Origin: Dehalococcoidia bacterium | GTDB lineage: Bacteria; Chloroflexota; Dehalococcoidia; Dehalococcoidales; BS750m-G39 | Assembly: GCA_030616265.1 (NCBI GenBank) | Contig: JAUWXS010000006.1 | Coordinates: 1-15,106 of the forward strand | Reading direction: 5' to 3' | Length of the DNA stretch: 15,106 bases | Part shown: piece by piece, positions 6,269 through 11,813 of the stretch | How the letters are laid out: each line of letters begins with the position of its first letter | Position numbering within the stretch: position 1 is the stretch's first letter | Notes under the pieces: model-generated | The model's database searches: none | What the model saw: only the letters and a program-made list of their open reading frames with translations | Told to the model about the DNA's origin: nothing | Position numbers and translations under genes: made by a program

Positions 6269-7207
6269 GTGGAGGAAGTTTCGGTCAGAGAAGCCTACGG
6301 CAAAGCCCTGCTTGAATTGGGCATGGAAAACCAGGATGTCGTGGTGCTGGATTCCGACCTCTCCCGGTCAACGATGACGGCGTTTTTCGCCCGCGAGTTC
6401 CCCGAGCGCTTCTTTGAGTGCGGCATCGCCGAACAGAACATGATCGGTATTGCCGCCGGGCTGGCGGCGGCGGGCAAGATACCCTTTGCCAGCACCTTTG
6501 CCGTTTTTATCCCCGGGCGCTGCTTCGACCAGGTGCGCATGTCTATAGCTCAGCCCGGGCTCAATGTTAAGCTGGTGACCACCCACGGCGGCATCAGTGT
6601 CGGCGAGGACGGCACCTCGCACCAGTCTATCGAAGACCTGTCGCTGATTTGTTCCCTGCCCGGCTTTACCGTTATCGTGCCCGCCGATGCTATCGAGACT
6701 ACCGAGGCGGTGAAGGCGGCGGTGGCTACTTTGGGGCCTTTTTACATCAGGCTCTGCCGTCCCAAGCTGCCGCTGGTCTACGGCGAGGATTACCGCTTTA
6801 AGCTGGGCAAGGCGGTGACCATGAGGCAGGGTGGGGATGCCACCATTATCGCTATCGGTCTGATGGTCAAAGCAGCCTTAGAGGCGGCCCGTGACCTGGA
6901 GCGGGAAGGCATCTACTGCCGGGTCTTGAATATGTCCACCCTCAAGCCCATTGATGAGGCGGCGATAACTCAAGCTGCCGCCGAGACCGGGGCCATCGTT
7001 ACCGCTGAGGAGCACCTGGAGCACGGCGGCCTGGGCAGTATGGTGGCTCAGGTAGTGGCCAAAAACCGGCCGGTGCCGATGGAGTTTGTCGCTATTAAAG
7101 ATACCTACGCCAAATCGGGCAAGCCCTCCGAGCTTCTGGAAAGATACGGGCTGACCGAGAAGGATATCGAGCAGGGTGTGAAATCGGCGCTGGTCAGGAA
7201 GCGCTAA
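6269..7207 (+). CDS. Transketolase, C-terminal (pyrimidine-binding) subunit
   Basis: This is the second half of split transketolase, 312 residues long. It contains the pyrimidine-binding domain with the catalytic glutamate in FECGIAEQNMIGIAAGLA (E55). The motif TTHGGISVGEDGTSHQ (about 109-124) and the C-terminal transketolase domain (VLNMSTLKPID and TAEEHLEHGGLGSMVAQV) follow. It must pair with the N-terminal subunit to form the active site. The start is GTG at 6269, directly after the TAA of the N-terminal gene, with AAGGAG at 6254-6259 as ribosome binding site. Its own TAA overlaps the stop codon of the convergent plsY. A 1-deoxyxylulose-5-phosphate synthase subunit is less likely, because the split form and motifs fit transketolase. 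Confidence 0.94.
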   Translation: MEEVSVREAYGKALLELGMENQDVVVLDSDLSRSTMTAFFAREFPERFFECGIAEQNMIGIAAGLAAAGKIPFASTFAVFIPGRCFDQVRMSIAQPGLNVKLVTTHGGISVGEDGTSHQSIEDLSLICSLPGFTVIVPADAIETTEAVKAAVATLGPFYIRLCRPKLPLVYGEDYRFKLGKAVTMRQGGDATIIAIGLMVKAALEAARDLEREGIYCRVLNMSTLKPIDEAAITQAAAETGAIVTAEEHLEHGGLGSMVAQVVAKNRPVPMEFVAIKDTYAKSGKPSELLERYGLTEKDIEQGVKSALVRKR

Positions 7208-7782
7208 TCGCTTCTGTGTCTTTGGGTCACCGCCATCCACCTCGTCCTCAGGAAATGGGTAAAGCCCACCAGACAGGGCAGGGCTATACTGTAAACTATG
7301 AGCATCCCGGAGAGCCCCAACAACCAGCAAACCAGGGGCAGCGGCACGAAGATAAAGGCGGCGGCTTTGGTGGTATCCCTGAAGATAAAGTGAGCCAGTA
7401 TGGCCGGCGCGGCTACTATCAGCATGGGTACGGTGAGTACCGCCAGCAGTACCCCGATAGCGGTGCTCTCCCCCCTTCCCCCCCTGAAGCCGAGAAACAG
7501 CGGCCAGTTGTGGCCAGCGACGGCGGCGGCTCCCGCCAGCAGGATAACTGGCTGAGGGGCATTGACTGCCTGGGCGATAAGCACCGCCAGCGCCCCCTTG
7601 GCGGCATCAACAATGCCCACCATCACCCCCACCCTGGGCCCGAGCTGGCGATAGGCGTTAGCCGCCCCCATGTTGCCGTCCCCAATCTGCCTGATGTCGA
7701 CGCCCTTCAAAGTGCGCCCGGCAATGTAGGCGGTGGGGACGGAGCCCAGAAAGTAAGCCAGTAATACTATCAGCCAGGGCAT
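7204..7782 (-). CDS. plsY: Glycerol-3-phosphate acyltransferase PlsY, probably divergent form
   Basis: PlsY transfers an acyl group from acyl-phosphate to glycerol-3-phosphate at the membrane, the first step of phospholipid synthesis. The three family motifs are recognisable: GSVPTAYIAGR (13-23), RQIGDGNMGAANAYRQLGPR (31-50) and GFRGGRGESTAIG (98-110). The last is GGKGVAT in well-studied PlsY, so this is a divergent version. About five hydrophobic segments fit the topology, and the length is 192 residues. I start at ATG 7782 with AAGGGAG just before it. The open frame continues back to 7878 only by reading the tRNA gene. The message starts 14 bases after the tRNA-Leu 3' end, so both are probably one transcript. 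The stop overlaps that of the convergent transketolase gene by 4 bases. Confidence 0.88.
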   Translation of the reverse strand: MPWLIVLLAYFLGSVPTAYIAGRTLKGVDIRQIGDGNMGAANAYRQLGPRVGVMVGIVDAAKGALAVLIAQAVNAPQPVILLAGAAAVAGHNWPLFLGFRGGRGESTAIGVLLAVLTVPMLIVAAPAILAHFIFRDTTKAAAFIFVPLPLVCWLLGLSGMLIVYSIALPCLVGFTHFLRTRWMAVTQRHRSD

Positions 7783-7796
7783 ATTCACTCCCTTAT

Positions 7797-7884
<88 letters not shown>

Positions 7885-7895
7885 CTGGAATTCGC

Positions 7896-7923
7896 TTGAC
7901 AGTTAATCCTGGTCTATTATAGC
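7896..7923 (+). promoter_or_regulatory. Possible promoter for the S1/P1-nuclease-like gene
   Basis: TTGACA (7896-7901), a 16-base spacer and TATAGC (7918-7923) form a plausible rightward promoter. Its -10 region overlaps the TATAAT of the leftward tRNA-Leu promoter. It would give a leader of about 160 bases before the gene at 8092. Only the -35 is a perfect match. Confidence 0.4.
7916..7921 (-). promoter_or_regulatory. -10 box of the tRNA-Leu(TAA)-plsY transcript
   Basis: TATAAT on the minus strand (7921-7916) lies 31 bases before the mature tRNA 5' end. Transcription should start near 7909, giving a short 5' leader for RNase P removal. No good -35 box is seen at 16-18 bases upstream. Confidence 0.5.
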
Positions 7924-7933
7924 ATATCTCCCG

Positions 7934-7970
7934 AAGGCAAAGACTTAATAATATTCAAATCTTTCGCCTT
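7934..7970 (+). other. Imperfect hairpin in the gap before the S1/P1-nuclease-like gene
   Basis: AAGGCAAAGA (7934-7943) pairs with TCTTT-C-GCCTT (7960-7970) over 10 base pairs with one bulged C. The loop is A/T-rich and 16 bases long. It would lie at the start of the leader for the gene at 8092. No U-run follows, so it is not a clear terminator. A 27-codon reading frame (7996-8079) is the only other content of 7885-8091. Confidence 0.35.
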
Positions 7971-8091
7971 GTTGTAGAAGCAGGGTTAGGGGGAGATGGT
8001 GGAGAGAACAAGAGCGCTGGAACCGTTAATTAAGGTAGCGGTGACTGGTGCCCTTTTTATTTATAGGGATAATCAATAAAGGAGGTCTCCG

Positions 8092-9066
8092 ATGAATCAA
8101 TTTTCTCACGCCTGGTTAGCCTTTATGGCAATAAAGAGACTGGAGAAGGCAAGGGGGCTATCTGAAAAAAACCGCGAACATGCCGATAGCCTCATCGAGT
8201 GGTTTAAAAGCCACAAAGACGGCGTCATACGGGGGGCATGGTATCCTGATTCGGTGATAGGGGATAAGCCAAATAGCCACGTACTCAAATTTAGGCCTGG
8301 TGGAACCAATACTGAATTCAAACAGCTTCCGAGGACATACCGGGTCTATGAACTGGTCAAAGACTTTCCACTGAGGAACCGGCCTTTCGAGGTGGTTGAC
8401 AAAAACGACAACCTGCCCGACCGCTGTGAGTCTATCGCCGAGTCGGTGGTTGACCATCTCAAGATACAGGAGCATGAGGAGAAGGGGTCGCCAGTATCGC
8501 CCACCGATAATCAGGTGGCACTACTGCTTTTCATGTTAAGCCACTATGTTGCCGATGCCCACGTGCCCTTCCATTGTGACGGCCGGCGATTTTCTGAGGG
8601 AAAGAGAATACACGCTCATATGGAAGACAAGTGGGATAAGACTATGAGACATCATTACAAAATCAATAAGCAGAATGACCGCTTCTTCTATGACCCAGAC
8701 GGCTACCCCTTATTGATTAATGCCCAGCAATACCAATCGTCGTTTCTGAAGAAGGTTGACGATGAGCTGTGCAACAGGAAACTTGGTGTGTCATTTGGAA
8801 ACGGAAACAATAACGTGTGGGACTTCATGAATGCTGTCTGCCAGCATTCCTATCTTCTTTCTTATAGGTTTATCCCTGAGGGGTACGACCATGAAAATGT
8901 CACCCGGGAAAACTGGCAAGACTTGTCAGAGCCAAACCTGGAGTTTGACGACCTCAGTGTGGCCGTCTTTAGCGACGCTATTGATTCCATTGCCCGTGTC
9001 TGGTTCAGGGTCTGGCGGAGGTATGAGAAGTGGGAGAAGAAGCAAAGGGCGAAGAAGAAACCGTAA
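8092..9066 (+). CDS. S1/P1 nuclease / zinc-dependent phospholipase C-like protein
   Basis: The 324-residue protein carries the zinc-binding pattern of the S1/P1 nuclease and phospholipase C superfamily. The pattern is H-x3-D-x3-P-x-H, seen as SHYVADAHVPFH (H151, D155, P159, H161). Further likely ligands are H6 (MNQFSHAW), D53 (GAWYPDS), and H174/H176/D179 (RIHAHMEDKWD). These enzymes cut phosphodiester bonds in nucleic acids or phospholipids using three zinc ions. Family members are normally secreted, but this one has no signal peptide, so its location is uncertain. AAAGGAGGT at 8078-8086 is an excellent ribosome binding site. The gene stands alone, faces against the tRNA genes on both sides, and is visibly less GC-rich than the transketolase genes, which suggests acquisition. 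The exact substrate is unknown. Confidence 0.75.
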   Translation: MNQFSHAWLAFMAIKRLEKARGLSEKNREHADSLIEWFKSHKDGVIRGAWYPDSVIGDKPNSHVLKFRPGGTNTEFKQLPRTYRVYELVKDFPLRNRPFEVVDKNDNLPDRCESIAESVVDHLKIQEHEEKGSPVSPTDNQVALLLFMLSHYVADAHVPFHCDGRRFSEGKRIHAHMEDKWDKTMRHHYKINKQNDRFFYDPDGYPLLINAQQYQSSFLKKVDDELCNRKLGVSFGNGNNNVWDFMNAVCQHSYLLSYRFIPEGYDHENVTRENWQDLSEPNLEFDDLSVAVFSDAIDSIARVWFRVWRRYEKWEKKQRAKKKP

Positions 9067-9090
9067 GACGGCTAAGTCAGTAAAAAATAA

Positions 9091-9166
9091 TGGAGGCGAC
9101 GACCGGATTCGAACCGGTGAATAGGGGTTTTGCAGACCCCCGCCTTATCCACTTGGCTACGTCGCC
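9091..9166 (-). tRNA. tRNA-Cys, anticodon GCA
   Basis: The acceptor stem GGCGACG (9166-9160) pairs with CGTCGCC (9101-9095), followed by discriminator T and an encoded CCA (9093-9091). The anticodon stem GGGGT/ACCCC encloses CTGCAAA, giving GCA. The T-arm ACCGG-TTCGAAT-CCGGT is intact. It is the last gene of the Leu-Gly-Cys tRNA operon. Confidence 0.95.
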
Positions 9167-9187
9167 CCTATAAATATACTTTTTAAA

Positions 9188-9214
9188 CCCACAAAAATCC
9201 TCGATTTTCGCGGG
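9188..9214 (-). repeat. Spacer hairpin, copy 1, between tRNA-Gly and tRNA-Cys
   Basis: On the minus strand CCCGCGAAAAT (9214-9204) pairs with ATTTTTGTGGG (9198-9188) around a 5-base loop. Eleven pairs form, two of them G-U wobbles. On the plus strand those two positions would be A-C mismatches. GTTTAAAAAG follows. It is similar in sequence to the hairpin in the other tRNA spacer. Confidence 0.7.
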
Positions 9215-9226
9215 GGCCCTTTCTTT

Positions 9227-9301
9227 TGGAGCGGAAGACGAGATTCGAACTCGCGACCCTCTCCTTGGCAAGGAGATGCTCTACCACTGAGCCACTTCCG
9301 C
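9227..9301 (-). tRNA. tRNA-Gly, anticodon GCC
   Basis: The acceptor stem GCGGAAG (9301-9295) pairs with CTTCCGC (9237-9231), with discriminator T and encoded CCA (9229-9227). The anticodon stem TCTCC/GGAGA encloses TTGCCAA, giving GCC. The T-arm GCGAG-TTCGAAT-CTCGT fits. It is the middle gene of the three-tRNA operon. Confidence 0.95.
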
Positions 9302-9307
9302 ATTAAA

Positions 9308-9332
9308 CCCACGAAAATATAATTTTCGCGGG
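9308..9332 (-). repeat. Spacer hairpin, copy 2, between tRNA-Leu(GAG) and tRNA-Gly
   Basis: On the minus strand CCCGCGAAAAT (9332-9322) pairs with ATTTTCGTGGG (9318-9308) around a 3-base loop. Eleven pairs form, one a G-U wobble that would be an A-C mismatch on the plus strand. The flanks (AAAGG-type before, GTTTAA after) also match copy 1. The mature tRNA-Gly begins 6 bases later. Confidence 0.7.
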
Positions 9333-9342
9333 GACCTTTTTT

Positions 9343-9429
9343 TGGTGCCGAGGAGGAGATTTGAACTCCTACGAGCTTACGCTCACCACCCCCTCAAGAT
9401 GGCGTGTCTACCGATTCCACCACCTCGGC
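9343..9429 (-). tRNA. tRNA-Leu, anticodon GAG
   Basis: The acceptor stem GCCGAGG (9429-9423) pairs with CCTCGGC (9353-9347), with discriminator A and encoded CCA (9345-9343). The anticodon stem CCATC/GGTGG (one T-G pair) encloses TTGAGGG, giving GAG. A long variable arm (TGAGC-GTAA-GCTCG) and the T-arm AGGAG-TTCAAAT-CTCCT support a leucine tRNA. It begins 7 bases after the stop codon of a membrane protein gene. Confidence 0.93.
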
Positions 9430-9436
9430 CCTCTTT

Positions 9437-9637
9437 TTATTGGTCCTCCCTGTCTTTCCTGGGGAAGCACCACCCCCGCCACCCCCGCTTACAGAATCTC
9501 CCCAGAATGAAGGAGAGCCCGAGAATAATAAGAATGGCGGGCCAGGTATAATTCCATAGGGAGCCGCTTAAGATATCCAGCTTAATCAGCAGTGCCAGAA
9601 CGCCTACGGCAACTAGAATTGAACCGATAAATATCAT
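9437..9637 (-). CDS. LiaI/LiaF-like small transmembrane protein (DUF5668-type)
   Basis: The 66-residue protein has two hydrophobic helices: FIGSILVAVGVLALLIKL (about 3-20) and WPAILIILGLSFILG (about 32-46). They are joined by LDILSGSLWNYT, and a basic tail (CKRGWRGWCFPRKDRED) follows. The pattern, including the W-P-A-I-L-I-I-L-G-L motif, fits the LiaI-LiaF-like transmembrane region found in cell-envelope stress proteins. A function cannot be assigned here. The ATG at 9637 has only a weak ribosome binding site. A consensus-like promoter at 9656-9684 gives a short leader. The stop codon lies 7 bases from tRNA-Leu, so gene and tRNAs are probably one transcript. Confidence 0.75.
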   Translation of the reverse strand: MIFIGSILVAVGVLALLIKLDILSGSLWNYTWPAILIILGLSFILGRFCKRGWRGWCFPRKDREDQ

Positions 9638-9655
9638 CGCTTTACCACACCAGAT

Positions 9656-9684
9656 AGTATAAGTCTCTTATGGTCTGTCGTCAA
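9656..9684 (-). promoter_or_regulatory. Promoter of the LiaI-like gene and Leu-Gly-Cys tRNA operon
   Basis: On the minus strand TTGACG (9684-9679), a 17-base spacer and TATACT (9661-9656) form a strong sigma-70-type promoter. Transcription should begin near 9649, about 12 bases before the ATG at 9637. No separate promoter is seen between the protein gene and the three tRNAs. Confidence 0.72.
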
Positions 9685-9740
9685 GGCATATTCCGTGTCC
9701 AGCGCCCTCGTGGGATAGGCACAGGCAGGCTGGAGAGCCC

Positions 9741-9795
9741 TTGACAATTTGACAGGATAGTGGTATTGACTAGTATGTGACTAGAGGCATATAAC
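9741..9795 (+). promoter_or_regulatory. Promoter region of the signalling operon with repeated boxes
   Basis: Three TTGAC-type boxes (TTGACA 9741-9746, TTGACA 9749-9754, TTGACT 9766-9771) precede TATAAC (9790-9795). The last box has an 18-base spacer to it. The second box can also pair with TAGTAT (9771-9776). GACTAG is repeated directly at 9769-9774 and 9779-9784, one helical turn apart, which suits a bound dimeric regulator. Which start is used cannot be decided. The rest of 9796-9914 is a leader with one weak hairpin (AAACCG 9845-9850 with CGGTTT 9859-9864). Confidence 0.45.
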
Positions 9796-9914
9796 AGCTA
9801 TAAAAAATACTGCGGGCAAATTAGTTAAGCAAGGTTAATCTGGGAAACCGGCGGCGGTCGGTTTTAAGGCGACTTCATCGTGGGTGAGGACCAGGCGCAA
9901 GGGGGGGAAAGACG

Positions 9915-10022
9915 ATGAAGAGGATATCAGGGCTTCTATTGACCAGACTGGTGGCTGGCACCCTAGCTAGCTGCTCGCGAGAGGTGGCATCCACAATAGC
10001 GGGGGCTCAGAGCCAGCCATGA
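9915..10022 (+). CDS. Short lipoprotein-like peptide, 35 aa, possibly a truncated gene
   Basis: This 35-codon frame reads MKRISGLLLTRLVAGTLASC and then 15 more residues ending QSQP. It has a basic start, a moderately hydrophobic core and a lipobox LASC with the cysteine at residue 20, as in a lipoprotein signal peptide. Almost no mature protein follows. Its TGA overlaps the ATG of the next gene (ATGA), an arrangement typical of coupled genes. A purine-rich GGGGGGAAAG precedes the start. I think it is the remnant of a longer lipoprotein gene that lost its middle, because signal and operon joint are both kept. It could also be a true small secreted peptide or a chance frame. Confidence 0.45.
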   Translation: MKRISGLLLTRLVAGTLASCSREVASTIAGAQSQP

Positions 10023-10237
10023 AGATTAACACGCAGCTGCTGCTTGCCTTTCTGCTGATAGCTTTAATCCCCCTGTCCACGATTGGCTTCCTCTCTTACT
10101 TCAATGCCAAGGATGCGCCGAACTTGAGAAGCCAGAAGCCCGGTACTGAGGGGGGTAGAATATGGGCGGAGAGCGAGTTTGGTAAGGGCAGCACCTTCAC
10201 CTTTACCCTACCCAAGAAGGAGGTCCCCGGCCCTTGA
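10019..10237 (+). pseudogene. Sensor histidine kinase remnant with internal deletion
   Basis: The 72-residue product joins the two ends of a membrane sensor kinase. Residues 1-32 (MKINTQLLLAFLLIALIPLS, then TIGFLSYFNAKDA) are the usual first membrane helix and start of a periplasmic sensor domain. Residues about 45-68 (GGRIWAESEFGKGSTFTFTL) are the G2-box end of the HATPase domain, normally the last 25 residues. The second membrane helix, the histidine phosphoacceptor box and the N, G1 and F boxes are all missing. The reading frame is nevertheless preserved. The junction falls near 10115-10145. It cannot phosphorylate anything. Response regulators follow at once, so this was probably their partner. 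An assembly collapse is an alternative explanation. Confidence 0.75.
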
Positions 10238-10266
10238 GTTTATTACACGGTCTGGAGGTGGTATGA

Positions 10267-10659
10267 GTGGAAAAAGAGGGTAAGGTTAAGAAGGTCCTGG
10301 TGGTTGAAGATGAGCCATCAATAAGCCAGGTTTGCCTCAGAGTTCTTACCGGTGAGGGGTTTGAGGTGGATATTGCTGAAAATGGGGCCAGCGCTCAGAA
10401 TAGGCTAAAAGAAAAGGACTACGACATTTGCCTGATTGATATCATAACCCCGGTAATGGACGGGAAGCAGCTCTATCGTTGGATAAGGGTGAAGCACCCC
10501 AAGATGCTAAAAGGGGTGATATTCACTACCGGAGATGCGATAAACCTGGATACCAGGAGTTTCCTGGAGCGAGCCAGCAGACCTTTTCTACCCAAACCGT
10601 TTACCCTGGATGAGCTAAAAACTGTGGTCAGGGAGACCTTACGTCAGGCGGAAAAATGA
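10267..10659 (+). CDS. Response regulator, receiver domain only
   Basis: The 130-residue protein is a single receiver domain. It has the acidic pair E14/D15 (VVEDEPS), the phosphoacceptor D58 (CLIDIITPVMDG), the switch threonine T88 (FTTGD) and lysine K110 (LPKPF). There is no output domain, so it works by protein contact, as a phosphate relay or as a competitor. The start is GTG 10267 with GGAGGT at 10254-10259. An ATG at 10263 gives only a few codons. The stop overlaps the start of the HD-GYP gene (ATGA), so the two are translationally coupled. The sequence is intact, unlike the kinase remnant upstream. Confidence 0.9.
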   Translation: MEKEGKVKKVLVVEDEPSISQVCLRVLTGEGFEVDIAENGASAQNRLKEKDYDICLIDIITPVMDGKQLYRWIRVKHPKMLKGVIFTTGDAINLDTRSFLERASRPFLPKPFTLDELKTVVRETLRQAEK

Positions 10660-11672
10660 CGGCAAAACGAGGAGCAATACTCATCGTTGACGATGAGGAA
10701 GTAATCAGGCGGCTGCTTCATCAGAAGCTGTCAAGCGAAGGCTACCGCTGCCAGGAAGCTGGTAACGCCGAGCAGGCGCTGGAGAAGCTAAAAGGCGGCG
10801 CGATTGAGCTGGTGATTCTGGATATAAAGATGCCGGGTAAGTCGGGGACGGAACTGCTGCCTGAAATAAAAGTCAAGTACCCCGATACGGCGGTGATTAT
10901 GGCTACCGCCATAGCCGATGCCAGCATCGCTATCGGCTGCATGAAGGAAGGCGCCTATGATTACGTAACCAAGCCCTTTAACCTGGATGAGGTTAGTTTG
11001 AGCGTAAACCGGGCTCTGGAGAAGAGGAGGCTGGAGCTTGAGAACAGGGACTACCAGCAGCATCTGGAACAGAAGGTGGAGGAACAGGCTAACAAAATCC
11101 GTGCCTCGTTTTTCAATGCCATCACTGCCCTGGCCTATGCTCTGGAAGCCAAGGATGTCTATACCAGCGGCCACTCGCAGCGGGTGACGGAGGTATCGGT
11201 AGCCATAGCCAAGGAGTTAGGCCTGCCTAAAGAGAGCCTTGAGAAGATACGGCTGACGGGGCTGGTCCATGATATCGGCAAGATAGGGGTCAGGGAATCG
11301 GTGCTAAACAAGCCAGGCAGCCTCACCGAGGAAGAGTACGAGCATATCAAATTACACAGCGAGACCGGGGAACACATCCTAAATCCTATTGTGGAAGACG
11401 AAGAAATTTTAAAAGCGGTCCGCCATCACCATGAACGCTATGACGGCCAGGGTTATCCCGATGGCTTGAAGGGTGAGCAAATACCGCAGCTTGCCCGGAT
11501 TATAGCGGTGGCGGATACCTTTGATGCCATGACCTCCGAGCGCCCTTACCGTAAGGCAATGAGTAAAGAGGTGGCTTGCGCTGAGGTAGAGCGTTGCCGG
11601 GGCACTCAATTCGACCCCGAGGCGGCTGATGCCTTTCTGGAAGTCTGGAAGCTGGCCAGTAAGACGGCTTAA
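10656..11672 (+). CDS. Response regulator with HD-GYP domain (c-di-GMP phosphodiesterase)
   Basis: Residues 1-120 are a receiver domain with D12/D13, phosphoacceptor D56 (LVILDIKMPG) and K106 (TKPF). A coiled linker with heptad-like charge (about 120-148) leads to the HD-GYP domain, about 150-335. This contains GHSQRV (172-177), the HD pair in VHDIGKIG (H205, D206), HHERYDGQGYPDGLKG (258-273) with GYP at 266-268, and VADTFDAMTSERPYR (285-299). HD-GYP enzymes hydrolyse the second messenger c-di-GMP with a di- or tri-iron centre. All key residues are present, so activity is likely and would be controlled by phosphorylation. It overlaps the receiver gene by 4 bases. No cognate kinase is intact in the window. 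Confidence 0.94.
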   Translation: MTAKRGAILIVDDEEVIRRLLHQKLSSEGYRCQEAGNAEQALEKLKGGAIELVILDIKMPGKSGTELLPEIKVKYPDTAVIMATAIADASIAIGCMKEGAYDYVTKPFNLDEVSLSVNRALEKRRLELENRDYQQHLEQKVEEQANKIRASFFNAITALAYALEAKDVYTSGHSQRVTEVSVAIAKELGLPKESLEKIRLTGLVHDIGKIGVRESVLNKPGSLTEEEYEHIKLHSETGEHILNPIVEDEEILKAVRHHHERYDGQGYPDGLKGEQIPQLARIIAVADTFDAMTSERPYRKAMSKEVACAEVERCRGTQFDPEAADAFLEVWKLASKTA

Positions 11673-11694
11673 TCTTGAGGCCGGATAGAAAGGC

Positions 11695-11770
11695 TGGCAG
11701 GAGTGGCAGGATTCGAACCCGCGACCTGCGGTTTTGGAGACCGCTGCTCTCCCAACTGAGCTACACTCCT
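11695..11770 (-). tRNA. tRNA-Trp, anticodon CCA
   Basis: The acceptor stem AGGAGTG (11770-11764) pairs with CACTCCT (11705-11699), with discriminator G and encoded CCA (11697-11695). The anticodon stem GCGGT/ACCGC encloses CTCCAAA, giving CCA. The T-arm GCGGG-TTCGAAT-CCTGC has one wobble. It lies 43 bases after tRNA-Arg in the same direction. Confidence 0.95.
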
Positions 11771-11813
11771 AGAAGCATTGAATATATTAGCATAATTTGG
11801 GGCAAAAATTAAG

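Noticed and set aside
7996..8079. 27-codon frame (MVERTRALEPLIKVAVTGAL...) before the S1/P1-nuclease-like gene
   Set aside because: It could be a leader peptide ending at the next gene's ribosome binding site, but the purine run before it is too close and nothing else supports translation.
7885..9090. Integrative element at a tRNA gene with attachment repeats
   Set aside because: No integrase and no copy of the tRNA-Cys or tRNA-Leu 3' end flanks the S1/P1-nuclease-like gene.
9796..9914. Riboswitch, for example a c-di-GMP type, in the leader of the HD-GYP operon
   Set aside because: The region has GCGGGCAAA and several short stems, but I could not match the conserved GEMM-I or GEMM-II core. 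A covariance-model search would settle it.
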